Source of the DNA: Ensifer sp. BR816
GTDB lineage: Bacteria > Pseudomonadota > Alphaproteobacteria > Rhizobiales > Rhizobiaceae
Reading direction: 5' to 3'
Length of the DNA stretch: 64,000 nt
NCBI RefSeq assembly: GCF_000378985.1
Contig: NZ_KB905371.1
Location: forward strand, 186,001-250,000
The translations under genes and the position numbers were made by a program. This document shows, in pieces, positions 42,406-50,894 of this stretch (position 1 is the first letter of the stretch; every line of letters begins with the position of its first letter). Under the pieces are notes generated by a model. That model saw only the letters and a program-made list of their open reading frames with translations. It made no database searches and was not told where the DNA came from.

Positions 42406-43437
42406 TTATTTTGCTGCTTTCTTTGCCTGGTCGATCCAGTCATTCCACTGGTCTATGTGAGCCTTCTTCCAGGCTTCTGCGTGGCCCAGAATGTCCTTGT
42501 TCGTCTTCTCACCTTTATAAATGAGGAGGTTCTCATCATCGATATCCTGAATCGGAATCTGAACAAGCTCGAACCACTTCGTAGCTGCGGGGTTCTTTTC
42601 CAAGAAGGTGGTATTGGCAAAGACGTGGTGAGTGTTGACCGAGAAGCCAAGGTCGCCGATCCCTTCAGCCGTCGTGACGGCGCCCTTCTGCTCATCTGGC
42701 AATGCGGTAAATGGAACGGTGAGCCATACTGTGTCTTCGCCACGACGAAGGACGGCGTTTACCCACGTCGGAACCCACCCGTAGTATAGCGTTGGCTTGC
42801 CCGACTTGATTCTAGAAATAGCGTCGGCGATGAGTGCAAAATATTCGCCCTGCTTGTGTGTTATGGTGTCCCGCAGACCGTATGCATCAAGGTGATGCTC
42901 AATGATGCGCTCGCAACCCCAGCCAGGATCGCAGCCATAAAGGTCGGCCTTACCATCGCCGTCTGTATCAAACAGTGCGGCTATCTTGGGGTCTTTCAGC
43001 TGATCAATGGTCTTAATGCTGTAAGCGTCTGCGGACCTTTTATCGATCGAATAGCCCTGGACTGAACCTTTGGCGAGTGTACCGACGCGACGAGTGAGCG
43101 CATCCCCACCAGCCTTCTCTGCGAAGGCTACGTGAAGAGGATACCAGTGAGGCGTGTAATAGTCCGCGTCTCCGTTCGCCACCGCTATATGAGCAAGGGG
43201 GATTTGCGCTTGAGTAGGCTCCTCGACCTTATAACCAAGCTCCTCCAGGCCCAACCTTATGACATAGGCCTCGAAGAGTTCCTCTGCAACGCCGTTGTAC
43301 ATAGGTTTAATAGTGATGCCTTCTCCGGGAAGCTCGCCTGCCGATGCGTGTCCGGATGACACCAGCAATGCGCCAATCACCGTTGTCGCCACTGCGCATT
43401 GCTTGAGGCGGGATTTAATGTAAGTAAAATCGCTCAT
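42406..43437 (-). CDS. proX: Glycine betaine/proline betaine-binding protein (ProX-like), copy 1
   Basis: About 343 residues with a Sec signal (CAVATTVIGALLVSSGHASA, cut near residue 33). The three Trp positions that form the quaternary-ammonium cage of ProX are all present: DYYTPHWYPLH, LYGCDPGWGCERI and YGWVPTWVNA. DTDGDGKADLYGCD also matches ProX. It captures betaine in the periplasm for the ProVW complex. The start MSDFTYIKSRL at 43437 follows a GGGAG RBS; the ATG at 43467 overlaps the permease gene and is less likely. Gene order here is W-X-V rather than the enterobacterial V-W-X. Confidence 0.92.
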   Translation of the reverse strand: MSDFTYIKSRLKQCAVATTVIGALLVSSGHASAGELPGEGITIKPMYNGVAEELFEAYVIRLGLEELGYKVEEPTQAQIPLAHIAVANGDADYYTPHWYPLHVAFAEKAGGDALTRRVGTLAKGSVQGYSIDKRSADAYSIKTIDQLKDPKIAALFDTDGDGKADLYGCDPGWGCERIIEHHLDAYGLRDTITHKQGEYFALIADAISRIKSGKPTLYYGWVPTWVNAVLRRGEDTVWLTVPFTALPDEQKGAVTTAEGIGDLGFSVNTHHVFANTTFLEKNPAATKWFELVQIPIQDIDDENLLIYKGEKTNKDILGHAEAWKKAHIDQWNDWIDQAKKAAK

Positions 43438-43450
43438 AATCACTCCCATT

Positions 43451-44449
43451 TTAGATCGCGGTTCCATTCCGGCTCTCTTGAACCCCTTGGCGCGCTGCCG
43501 GCCTAACGCGGAAGGTGTTGAGAATATTAGTTAAAACCAGTGTCGGTCCACGCTTGTACCAAGCGAGGGTGACATTTCGTGCCCGCGACATGGCCGATTG
43601 CGTAAGGCGGTCGAGCACGATTGCTAAGATGACGATTCCAATGCCACCAGTCGCCGCCTGTCCAATATCCAGACGGCCAATGCCCCTCAAAACCATCTGA
43701 CCAAGTCCGCCGACGGCTATCATGGACGCGACGACAACCATTGACAGTGACATCATCAGTGTTTGGTTGACGCCTGCTAGAATGCTCGGGAGAGCCAAGG
43801 GAATTTGAGCTTTTAAAAGAAGTTGATGGTTGGTCGCACCAAAAGCCCGCATCGCCTCCACAACTTCTTCCGGAACCTGTTGGATGCCAAGCGTTGTAAG
43901 GCGGATAAGGGGAGGAAGCGCGAAAATTATAGTAACGATCACGCCGGGAACATTTCCAATGCCGAACAACATGACGACAGGTACGAGATATACAAACGAC
44001 GGAATCGTTTGCATTGTATCGAGGATCGGTCGACAAAACGCGGCGGCCCGGCTGCTCCTAGCGGTCAACACGCCGAGCGGAACGCCGATAGCTATGCAAA
44101 GAAACACGGCAGACAACACTAGAGATAGCGTCGTCATCGTCTCCCCCCAAATGCCCAGAATGCCGACAACAAATAGCAAGGTGACAATTTTCACTGCGAG
44201 GCGCCAGCCTGCGATCTGCCATGCAATCAGTCCGAAGCATAGAATCATAATGACCGGAGGAATTCCGGTGAGCGCGGAATCGAATGCCTTTAAAAGCTGG
44301 TCGATGGGCCATTTGATGCTTTGAAAAAGCGGCCGGTAATGTTGGACCACCCAGTGGAGACCCGTTTCCAGCCATTGACCAAGTGGAACATGCCAAACTG
44401 TAAAGGGATTAAGAACGTTTTCCAGGTTCACAGGTCTTCCTTTCCCCAA
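43451..44449 (-). CDS. proW: Glycine betaine/proline betaine ABC transporter permease (ProW-like)
   Basis: 332 residues. A long N-terminal segment (WVVQHYRPLFQSIKWPIDQL) precedes about six membrane spans starting PVIMILCFGLIAWQIAGWRL, as in ProW. The ATPase-docking EAA loop is EAMRAFGATNHQLLLKAQIP. The ATG at 44449 opens the probable operon proW-proX-proV-mttB-hpbD-tautomerase on the minus strand. The next gene starts 13 bp after its stop. Confidence 0.92.
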   Translation of the reverse strand: MGKGRPVNLENVLNPFTVWHVPLGQWLETGLHWVVQHYRPLFQSIKWPIDQLLKAFDSALTGIPPVIMILCFGLIAWQIAGWRLAVKIVTLLFVVGILGIWGETMTTLSLVLSAVFLCIAIGVPLGVLTARSSRAAAFCRPILDTMQTIPSFVYLVPVVMLFGIGNVPGVIVTIIFALPPLIRLTTLGIQQVPEEVVEAMRAFGATNHQLLLKAQIPLALPSILAGVNQTLMMSLSMVVVASMIAVGGLGQMVLRGIGRLDIGQAATGGIGIVILAIVLDRLTQSAMSRARNVTLAWYKRGPTLVLTNILNTFRVRPAARQGVQESRNGTAI

Positions 44450-44752
44450 ATCCCACTGCTTTGCGTATCAGTCACGCAGCGCAGCGCGCGACGTCGTTTG
44501 TGCTCCCGTTAAGGGAGAGACACGTCTCGGTTTGACCGGTTTGAACGTAGTAGTAGTTTTATAGCCGTGACCCTGCGGTAGAAAAACCGCTTCACTCGCC
44601 GCGATAGCGCGCCTACTCCGTGTAGGAGTACTCTCCCATCCCCGTTAGGTCATCCCAGTTCCGACCGTCGTGTCGTTTTTTGTTCATGGACGCTAACAAT
44701 GCGGAGGTAATAAAACAACTGAACAAAAACTTATGTCCGTTCGCCCGAAATG
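44450..44752 (-). promoter_or_regulatory. Upstream region of the betaine operon
   Basis: A 300-bp gap between the LysR stop and proW. It contains GGGAGAGACACGTCTCGG near 44512 with a GAGAC/GTCTC dyad and an AT-rich tract near 44700-44735. It must contain the operon promoter unless transcription runs on from lysR. No definite -35/-10 was identified. Confidence 0.4.
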
Positions 44753-45751
44753 TTATGCCGACCTCTGCGCACTTCGCAAGCGCTCCGCATGAGTGCGAGC
44801 CGATTGGCGGCTACCACCATCAGTCGAAGAGGGACTGAGGATCGCGACCTGTTTCAACAGCCATTCTCGGAATATTTGGACGTCCTCACGATTAACCGCG
44901 GCGTCTGCAACAACCAAATGATGCTTGCGAGCCATGCAAAAGCTCTCAGCGATCGGCCTTATCAGAGTACCGTCTGCGAGATAGTCCATTACGAGGTGCC
45001 GCCACCCCAGCCCGATGCCGTGACCCTGAAATACGGCCTGAATCATCGCAGGATAATTATTGAACGTCATCCCCAGTTTGCTAGGAGGTGAAACACCGAA
45101 CTGCTCAAACCAATGCGCCCAAACGAAGGGCGACCACGGATATGCGGACCAGTGCTGCAAATCCATATCCACCAGCACCTCCTCAGCCAGATCCGCCGTC
45201 GTGAGAATTTGTGAGGAGCGGCTATGATACAGCTTGCTGCAGACCGGGAAAACTTCTTCGCTGAACAGCACATCGTCTGAAAAGCCTGGGCGCGGCAGGT
45301 ATCCCATCACCACAGACACATCAAATCCGTCGTTTGCAGGATCAGGGCTCCTTTCGAGCGACACGATATGTAGATCTACTGTCGGGTTGCTGAAGACAAA
45401 CTCGCCAACGCGACGACTCAAAAACAGAGTTGAGAACGATACCGGTACGCCCACCGTCAGACGACGCGCTTTCTGCCGTCTCCGAACACTGTCGAACGCG
45501 GCAGAGATATGGGCCAGGCTGAGCGTCACAGACTCAAACAACTCTTCACCCGCCGGCGACAATGAGACCTTCTGATTGCCGCGGTTGAAAAGTTGAGTCT
45601 CGAGGTGGTCTTCCAATGTTGAGATATGCCGGCTTACGGCGGCCTGAGTGACCGAAAGCTCATTTGCAGCCTTGGTAAAACTCATATGACGGGCCGCAGC
45701 TTCAAAAGCTCGCAGAGCACTTAGCGGAAGCCTTCGGTAATCCTTGAGCAT
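44753..45751 (-). CDS. LysR-family regulator, GcvA-like
   Basis: 332 residues. The winged HTH at the N-terminus is typical of the GcvA branch: RRLPLSALRAFEAAARHMSF, AANELSVTQAAVSRHISTLE, LFNRGNQKVSLSPAGEEL. The effector domain follows (RRLTVGVPVSFSTLFLSRRV, MIQAVFQGHGIGLGWRHLV). It is immediately upstream of, and on the same strand as, the betaine transporter/MttB genes, so it is their probable regulator, perhaps responding to glycine or a demethylated product. The last ~25 residues are a polar tail. Confidence 0.9.
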   Translation of the reverse strand: MLKDYRRLPLSALRAFEAAARHMSFTKAANELSVTQAAVSRHISTLEDHLETQLFNRGNQKVSLSPAGEELFESVTLSLAHISAAFDSVRRRQKARRLTVGVPVSFSTLFLSRRVGEFVFSNPTVDLHIVSLERSPDPANDGFDVSVVMGYLPRPGFSDDVLFSEEVFPVCSKLYHSRSSQILTTADLAEEVLVDMDLQHWSAYPWSPFVWAHWFEQFGVSPPSKLGMTFNNYPAMIQAVFQGHGIGLGWRHLVMDYLADGTLIRPIAESFCMARKHHLVVADAAVNREDVQIFREWLLKQVAILSPSSTDGGSRQSARTHAERLRSAQRSA

Positions 45752-46152
45752 GATCTGAACTATTCAGGTTCGAAATTGGGGATTAGGACTCGAACCTGTC
45801 ATCATACACCCAGAAGCCCCATAGTCAAATGAAGCCACAGGCATGCAGCAACTTCTCGGCGCGCGTGCCGACCGTTCTGATTCCTATGTTCGGGTATCGC
45901 TCATATGTGGCTGAATAATGGCGGACACCAAGAGCGACGCGTCGTATCGCCGCCCAGCGGCGGCGATACGACGGAGGTCTATCGTCTTTCAGGCTTGATT
46001 GCGTCCGGATCAGCCGCCTGTCGTATCCGGCTCCAGGAGGTGCGCAAATTTAACCAACGGTTGAATTGCTATAGCTATCCCTACCGGTATCGCTTCTCCT
46101 TTGGCACTAGCGGCCTCCGATGGAACGATATTCCTGAACAGACGACCTGGTA
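45752..46152. other. Non-coding stretch upstream of lysR with a strong hairpin
   Basis: About 400 bp without a credible gene. It holds the lysR promoter region and the perfect inverted repeat at 45940-45973. The plus-strand ORF at 45905 runs through that hairpin and looks random. Confidence 0.5.
45940..45973. terminator. Perfect 15-bp inverted repeat, 4-nt loop
   Basis: CGTCGTATCGCCGCC, loop CAGC, GGCGGCGATACGACG. Very stable, about 190 bp upstream of the lysR ATG and 180 bp beyond the SDR stop on the minus strand. It is a candidate terminator for the SDR pair or an intergenic palindromic repeat; no T-run follows on the minus strand. Confidence 0.6.
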
Positions 46153-46956
46153 TCAAACTTTGGAGAATTTAGCCCGATAATCTTTGTCCAGGATTGCCGG
46201 CAGCGAGATCTTTTTAGTCCGCGCACCATCTACGGCTATCATCTGTCCGCTCACGAATGTAGAGTCTTCGCTAGCCAACCAGAGAACTGCATTTGCTATC
46301 TCGCTTGGCAAACCGATCCTCCCGACGGGATGGAGCTGAGCCAGTTCCGTCTCGATCAACTGCCGATCTGGGTGCATTTCCACATACGCGCGATTAAAAT
46401 CGGTATCAATCCAACCTGGACAAACGGTGTTGCAACGAATTCCATCGGGTCCGAGATCAATCGCCAGCCCCAGCGTGAGCCCGTGAACCCCAGCCTTCGT
46501 CGCAGCGTATCCCGTGTGCCCAGGGTTAACCATAAATCCCTCAACGGAACCAATGTTTACGATGGTACCCGATCCAGCACGCCGCATTACCGGAGCAACA
46601 AATTTTGCCATGAGAAAAGGTCCGCGAAGGTTGACCGCAGAGAGACGATCCCATTCCTCAACAGTATGCTCGTCAAGCAATTTATGAACAACAATGCCGG
46701 CGTTATTAACAAGAATATCGATCTTTTTGAACTTTTGAACAACTTTGTCGACGAAGCTATGTACAGAGTCCTCCTTGCTGACATCTAGTGAAATGAACTC
46801 AAGTTCACCACTGCCGATGTCAGTCTGTGTGTCGTCGATAAGATCTCCGACCACCACCGCTGCACCTTCAAGGGCGAGTTTCTCCGCGATTGCCCTACCA
46901 ATTCCCTGCTTACCGCCAGTGACGATCGCAACTTTACCAGACACTCTTCCTGTCAA
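46153..46956 (-). CDS. Short-chain dehydrogenase/reductase (SDR), copy 1
   Basis: A 267-residue classical SDR that oxidises or reduces an alcohol/ketone with NAD(P). Cofactor motif TGGKQGIGRA (near residue 13), VNNAGIVVHK, active-site Ser in IVNIGSVEGF, and catalytic YAATKAG (Tyr-x-x-x-Lys, near residue 155). PGWIDTDFNRAY follows as expected. Nine bp separate it from the second SDR upstream, so they are one transcription unit. Substrate unknown; two adjacent SDRs in a betaine-uptake region might act on hydroxylated betaines such as carnitine (speculative). Confidence 0.88.
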   Translation of the reverse strand: MTGRVSGKVAIVTGGKQGIGRAIAEKLALEGAAVVVGDLIDDTQTDIGSGELEFISLDVSKEDSVHSFVDKVVQKFKKIDILVNNAGIVVHKLLDEHTVEEWDRLSAVNLRGPFLMAKFVAPVMRRAGSGTIVNIGSVEGFMVNPGHTGYAATKAGVHGLTLGLAIDLGPDGIRCNTVCPGWIDTDFNRAYVEMHPDRQLIETELAQLHPVGRIGLPSEIANAVLWLASEDSTFVSGQMIAVDGARTKKISLPAILDKDYRAKFSKV

Positions 46957-46965
46957 GACTTCCTC

Positions 46966-47727
46966 CTATCCTGCCGTAAATCCACCGTCGATCGGAACGG
47001 CAACTCCGGTGATATGTTGTGCACCATCACTCGCCAGGAACATTGCCAAAGCCGCGATCTCGTCGGGTGTTGCGACGCGGCCCTGCGGAACCGCCTCTAT
47101 ATTTCTTTGAAGCACCTCTTCGGCGCTCACCGGGTTTTGGTGAGCTGATACCAGCATGGGCGTGTCTACAGCGCCAGGACAGATCGCATTGACACGAATG
47201 CCCTCTCGAGCATGGTCAAGAGCCATGGCTTTCGTAAGAAGGACGACTGCGCCCTTCGAAGCGCAATAGGCGACAAGTCCCGGGCACCCAACCAAACCCA
47301 CATTGGACGCAATGTTCACGATACTGCCGCCTCCGGAAACTCGCATCGCCCGAGCCGCAGCACGGCTGAAATAGAAAACGCCATTAACGTTGGCCTCGAA
47401 GGTCTGGTGCCAATCATCGTCTGTCGTTTCTAGCGCGCTCCCACGTCTTATAATCCCGGCGCTATTAACCAAGGTGGTGACCTTGCCAAAACGCTCAACT
47501 GTAGCTTGCACGACGTCATCGGCAAAAGCGGAGCGCGTTACGTCTCCCAACAACAATTCAGCTGAGCATCCGAGTTTTCGCGCAGCTTCCAAAGCTACCC
47601 GTCCACGGTGTGGATCCCGCCCAACCAAAACAAGCGACGCGTTTGTTTGGGCAAAAGCCCGCACCACCGCTTCGCCAATACCTGACGTCGCTCCGGTGAC
47701 AATAACTACCTGCGATGAAGAAGTCAT
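46966..47727 (-). CDS. Short-chain dehydrogenase/reductase (SDR), copy 2
   Basis: About 253 residues. Motifs: VTGATSGIGEAVVRAF, LVNSAGIIRRG, IVNIASNVGLVG (Ser replaced by Ala-Ser around the active position), YCASKGAVVLL (catalytic Tyr and Lys), CPGAVDTPML. FabG-like sequence. First gene of the SDR pair, and different enough from copy 1 to have another substrate or direction. The start MTSSSQVV at 47727 was chosen over the two Met before it. Confidence 0.88.
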   Translation of the reverse strand: MTSSSQVVIVTGATSGIGEAVVRAFAQTNASLVLVGRDPHRGRVALEAARKLGCSAELLLGDVTRSAFADDVVQATVERFGKVTTLVNSAGIIRRGSALETTDDDWHQTFEANVNGVFYFSRAAARAMRVSGGGSIVNIASNVGLVGCPGLVAYCASKGAVVLLTKAMALDHAREGIRVNAICPGAVDTPMLVSAHQNPVSAEEVLQRNIEAVPQGRVATPDEIAALAMFLASDGAQHITGVAVPIDGGFTAG

Positions 47728-47739
47728 AATATTTACCAA

Positions 47740-48486
47740 GCCATCAAAAGTTTGCTAATAGGATGCAGTTCGTCTCAAGCTGTTTAGAATGCATATCGGC
47801 AATCTAGATCGATCAGCAACCAGATAAAAAGTGATGGCGATGGTAAGCTAAAGTTATGGCCAATGTGTTGACCCGCCTGCGCGAAGCAAGGGCTGGCCAT
47901 AGACCATGGCGCCGGACGGTGCACTCCGAGATACCGCGATGACGTCTCCGCCGCACCTAGAAGGCAAGGACTTGGTCTGTGGCCGCGCGGCCCCTTTCCT
48001 TCAGCGGTGCCACGAGCCTGCACTCCGCCACGAATTTGGAACCGACTTGCGCGGTTCAAGTATTTGATGGGTCGACTGATCAGCTGTCGGGACAACGGCC
48101 TCAATCCGGAGCAAAGCGGCCTACCGCATCCTCTTCGAGCTCCGCGACAGCGATCTTCACGCTTTGCGGCCGTTGCCCCGAAATGACGGGCCGAGGCTCC
48201 ATAGCCGAGCATTGTCAGGCCAGTCTAGCCCAGCTAGGAATACATTTTCCTCTGTCTCAGTCTAAGATGCACTCCAATTGTGTCCGGTTTTTGAGCGGAA
48301 GTGCTGTCCGGTGAATCGTCCGAATCCGCAACCTGCGGCAGCGCGTATCATGGCGCGCGCGAAGTTGGTGCGCTCGATCACGAGGTGCTCTGGACCCCAC
48401 CGGCTTACACCAACCCGTTTGTGAAGTGGTGGGGAGACGGATACGCTGAGGCGCAAAACGATGCGCTCCCGTTGAAGACGGCCGAA
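47740..48486. other. Decayed DNA, no clear gene
   Basis: About 750 bp with many short overlapping ORFs on both strands and no family match I can support. GTCCGGTTTTTGAGCGG and GTGCTGTCCGGTG near 48280-48312 look like IS end debris. It probably belongs to the same decayed region as the IS110 remnant that follows. Confidence 0.5.
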
Positions 48487-48912
48487 TAGCAGGTGCGACT
48501 TGGTGTTTGTTCGTCAGCAAACTCAGGTGATCGACGCGCTGCGTGGGTACTTGTCGGTGCTGGGCATCATTGCCGCCCTCGGTACGGCTTGCCGGACTGC
48601 CAGCTTCGCTTTGACGCAATTATGATCAAATCGAGTCGCTGGCGCGACAGATCACAAACTTGAGCGAGGGTTGTCGCCGAGCAAGGTGTTTGTTCCAGAT
48701 CCGAGTTGGTTCAAACCCGGCGCCATTTCTCCGTCTGGCTAGGATTGACGCCAAGATCCCATTCGAGCGGAGGCAAGGAGCGGTTGGGCAAAATATTGAA
48801 GATCGACAATCCGGAGCTTTGTTATCTGCTCGTTACCGGCGCGACATCCGTCCTGCGACATGTATGGGGCAACACCAAAGCACCGAAATGGCTGACCTTC
48901 CAGTCTGGCTGA
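48487..48912 (+). pseudogene. IS110-family transposase remnant
   Basis: FVRQQTQVIDALRGYLSVLG (middle of an IS110 transposase) and, in another frame and ~100 bp on, FSVWLGLTPRSHSSGGKERL with GKILKIDN and LLVTGATSVLRHVWGN (C-terminal Transposase_20 domain). Several frameshifts and internal loss; no function expected. Confidence 0.78.
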
Positions 48913-49460
48913 GACGTCATCGAGGTCTCTCAGAGCGCACCGTCCGGCGCCATGGCCTTGTGGTCATGCGCCTGCTTCCCGCTCTTCGTACTGATCCAAG
49001 GAAGTAGGGTCGCCGATGCCGCTCTCGTAGCGATCCTCGGGCTCCGTCATGACGCGTGGTTATCACGCGCGTGATTAATACTCATTTGAAATACGGGCCG
49101 CCGCTGCCTATAGCTCACTACTGCAGCATTTCAGCGTCGCTGGTCGCCAGCATCTCGAGCAAGAAATACAAGCGCTGTAATGGATTGCAAATTGGTGCCG
49201 CCGAGCTTGGACTGGCTCTCCATCACAACTGGAGAGATTTCAGCAGTTCCGACCCTTGCCGGACATCACGTTCAAAGACCTGATGGCTTCAGGAACGCGC
49301 GCAACATAGGCTCGCGAGTGTAAGGAGATAGCGCGCACACTGAGCTGGAGACGCCGCCGTCCACGAGCCGAGCGCGTCCTTTGAAGCGGCGCGATCCCCC
49401 AAAGATGAGGGCTCACAGCGATTGATTAAGAACGCAAATAAAAAAAGAGGGAACTGAACT
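48913..49460. other. Intergenic stretch upstream of the second proX
   Basis: About 550 bp. It contains a 14-bp palindrome ATCACGCGCGTGAT (49061-49074) and copy 2 of the dispersed repeat (49048-49130). The segment just before 49461 is AT-rich (AATAAAAAAAGAGG) and provides the RBS. No gene recognised. Confidence 0.5.
49048..49130. repeat. Dispersed ~85-bp repeat, copy 2
   Basis: Matches 32403-32486 in block order: ATGAC, TTATC, TAATACTCATTTGAA, CTGCC, CTAT, AGCAT. This copy carries the perfect palindrome ATCACGCGCGTGAT near its start, which is not conserved in copy 1. Confidence 0.6.
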
Positions 49461-50432
49461 ATGAAAATTAAGACTGCTATTCTCGCGTCTCTCCTGCTGG
49501 GCTCATACAGCATGGCGCACGCGGCGGAGCGAGTAAGACCTGCTTGGAACGGGACTCCTGATACGCTCTTTCAGACCTATGTAGTCATGCAGGGTCTAAA
49601 GGATCTCGGTTACGATGTTGCCGAGCCAGCACAGCTCCAGATCGAGCTGTATCACGTCTCTATTGGTAACGGCGACCTTGATTTCAACGCTGAGCACTGG
49701 GAGCCTCTGCACAAAGCGTTTTGGGAGAAGGCTGGCGGAGCTGCCAAACTGATGCCGATAGGCAAGCTGTGGAGCAATGCCATTCAGGGCTACCTGATCG
49801 ACAAGAAGACCGCCGACGCGGCGGGAATCAAGTATCTCGAAGACTTGAAGGACCCAGAGAAAGCTAAGCTGTTCGACATCGACGGCGACGGAAAAGCCGA
49901 CCTTTACGGCTGCGACCCCGGTTGGGGCTGTGAACGCGTCATCGAACACCACCTCGACGCCTATGGTCTTCGGGACACTGTTGAACACCTACAAGGTGGT
50001 TATAACGCTATTATTCCAGATGCAATCCAGCGCTTCAAAGAAGGTAAGTCCGTATTGTATTACACTTGGACTCCTTTTTGGCTTTCGTCGGTGCTTCGGC
50101 CAGGTAAAGACGTGGTTTGGCTGAACGTTAAGCAAACCACGCTCCCCGATGGTCAGACAGACAATACAACTTTGCCCGTCCTCGGAAATCTTGGCTTCCC
50201 TGTTAATGACGTGATGGTAATCGCGAACACAGCATTCTTGAAAGCCAATCCCTCAGCAAGGAGGTTCTTTGAGCTGGTGCGGATTCCGACTGAAGACATC
50301 AATGCAGAAAACCAGTTCATCTTTAAGGGTGAGAAATCAAGCGAGCAGGTTTTGAAGCGCACGACAGACTGGATCGCCGCACACAAATCCGAATGGGACA
50401 AGTGGATTGCAGAAGCCAAAGCAGCCAAGTAA
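49461..50432 (+). CDS. Glycine betaine/proline betaine-binding protein (ProX-like), copy 2
   Basis: 323 residues with signal MKIKTAILASLLLGSYSMAH (cut after AHA-A). The same three-Trp set as copy 1 is present: FNAEHWEPLHKAF, LYGCDPGWGCERV and YTWTPFWLSS. The shared block DIDGDGKADLYGCDPGWGCE is almost identical to copy 1. Strong RBS (AAAAGAGGGAACTGAACT). No ATPase or permease follows, so it probably feeds the ProVW complex at 41.3-44.4 kb with a different ligand range. A hairpin follows the stop. Confidence 0.92.
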   Translation: MKIKTAILASLLLGSYSMAHAAERVRPAWNGTPDTLFQTYVVMQGLKDLGYDVAEPAQLQIELYHVSIGNGDLDFNAEHWEPLHKAFWEKAGGAAKLMPIGKLWSNAIQGYLIDKKTADAAGIKYLEDLKDPEKAKLFDIDGDGKADLYGCDPGWGCERVIEHHLDAYGLRDTVEHLQGGYNAIIPDAIQRFKEGKSVLYYTWTPFWLSSVLRPGKDVVWLNVKQTTLPDGQTDNTTLPVLGNLGFPVNDVMVIANTAFLKANPSARRFFELVRIPTEDINAENQFIFKGEKSSEQVLKRTTDWIAAHKSEWDKWIAEAKAAK

Positions 50433-50440
50433 CAACGCTG

Positions 50441-50466
50441 GCGGCGGCGCCTACGGGTGCCGCCGT
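50441..50466 (+). terminator. Hairpin after the second proX
   Basis: GCGGCGGCGCC-TACG-GGTGCCGCCGT forms a GC-rich stem with one mismatch, starting 9 bp after the stop codon, followed by TACTT. Suits termination of a single-gene transcript. Confidence 0.65.
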
Positions 50467-50894
50467 TACTTCGGAATGTCCGGGAAACGGCGGCGAGGAT
50501 CCTCCTATCTCCTCGGGAGCACTCGGAGGGATGCGCATATGCCAAGAACGTTACCATCGGCGCCCGTCCTTTGACCACCGGCAGCGACAATCATATGCCG
50601 GCGTGTGCGGTCCGCTCCGCTTGCTGCGAAGAGGGTCGCGGCACTTACGAAATTAGCTCGAGGAGTTCCGCCGATCGAGCCCGCGGAAATGGAACCCCGT
50701 TCAACGACCGAATTCGTGGTTTCTTCTCTCGCGAAACCGGCACCGGCGCGCCTTGCCTGCATCGCATTAAACTCCGTTATCCAATACAGACGTTTGATCA
50801 GGAATGTGACTAATAACAACGGGCCTCGAGGAACTTGCGTGAGATCCTTAAGGTGTGAAGGTCGACGGCAGTTCGAAACCGGAAAGGATGTATA
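50467..50894. other. Unassigned stretch upstream of the amidohydrolase
   Basis: About 430 bp. ORFs on both strands lack recognisable domains. The end contains GGAAAGGATGTATAATG, which supplies the RBS of the next gene. Confidence 0.45.
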
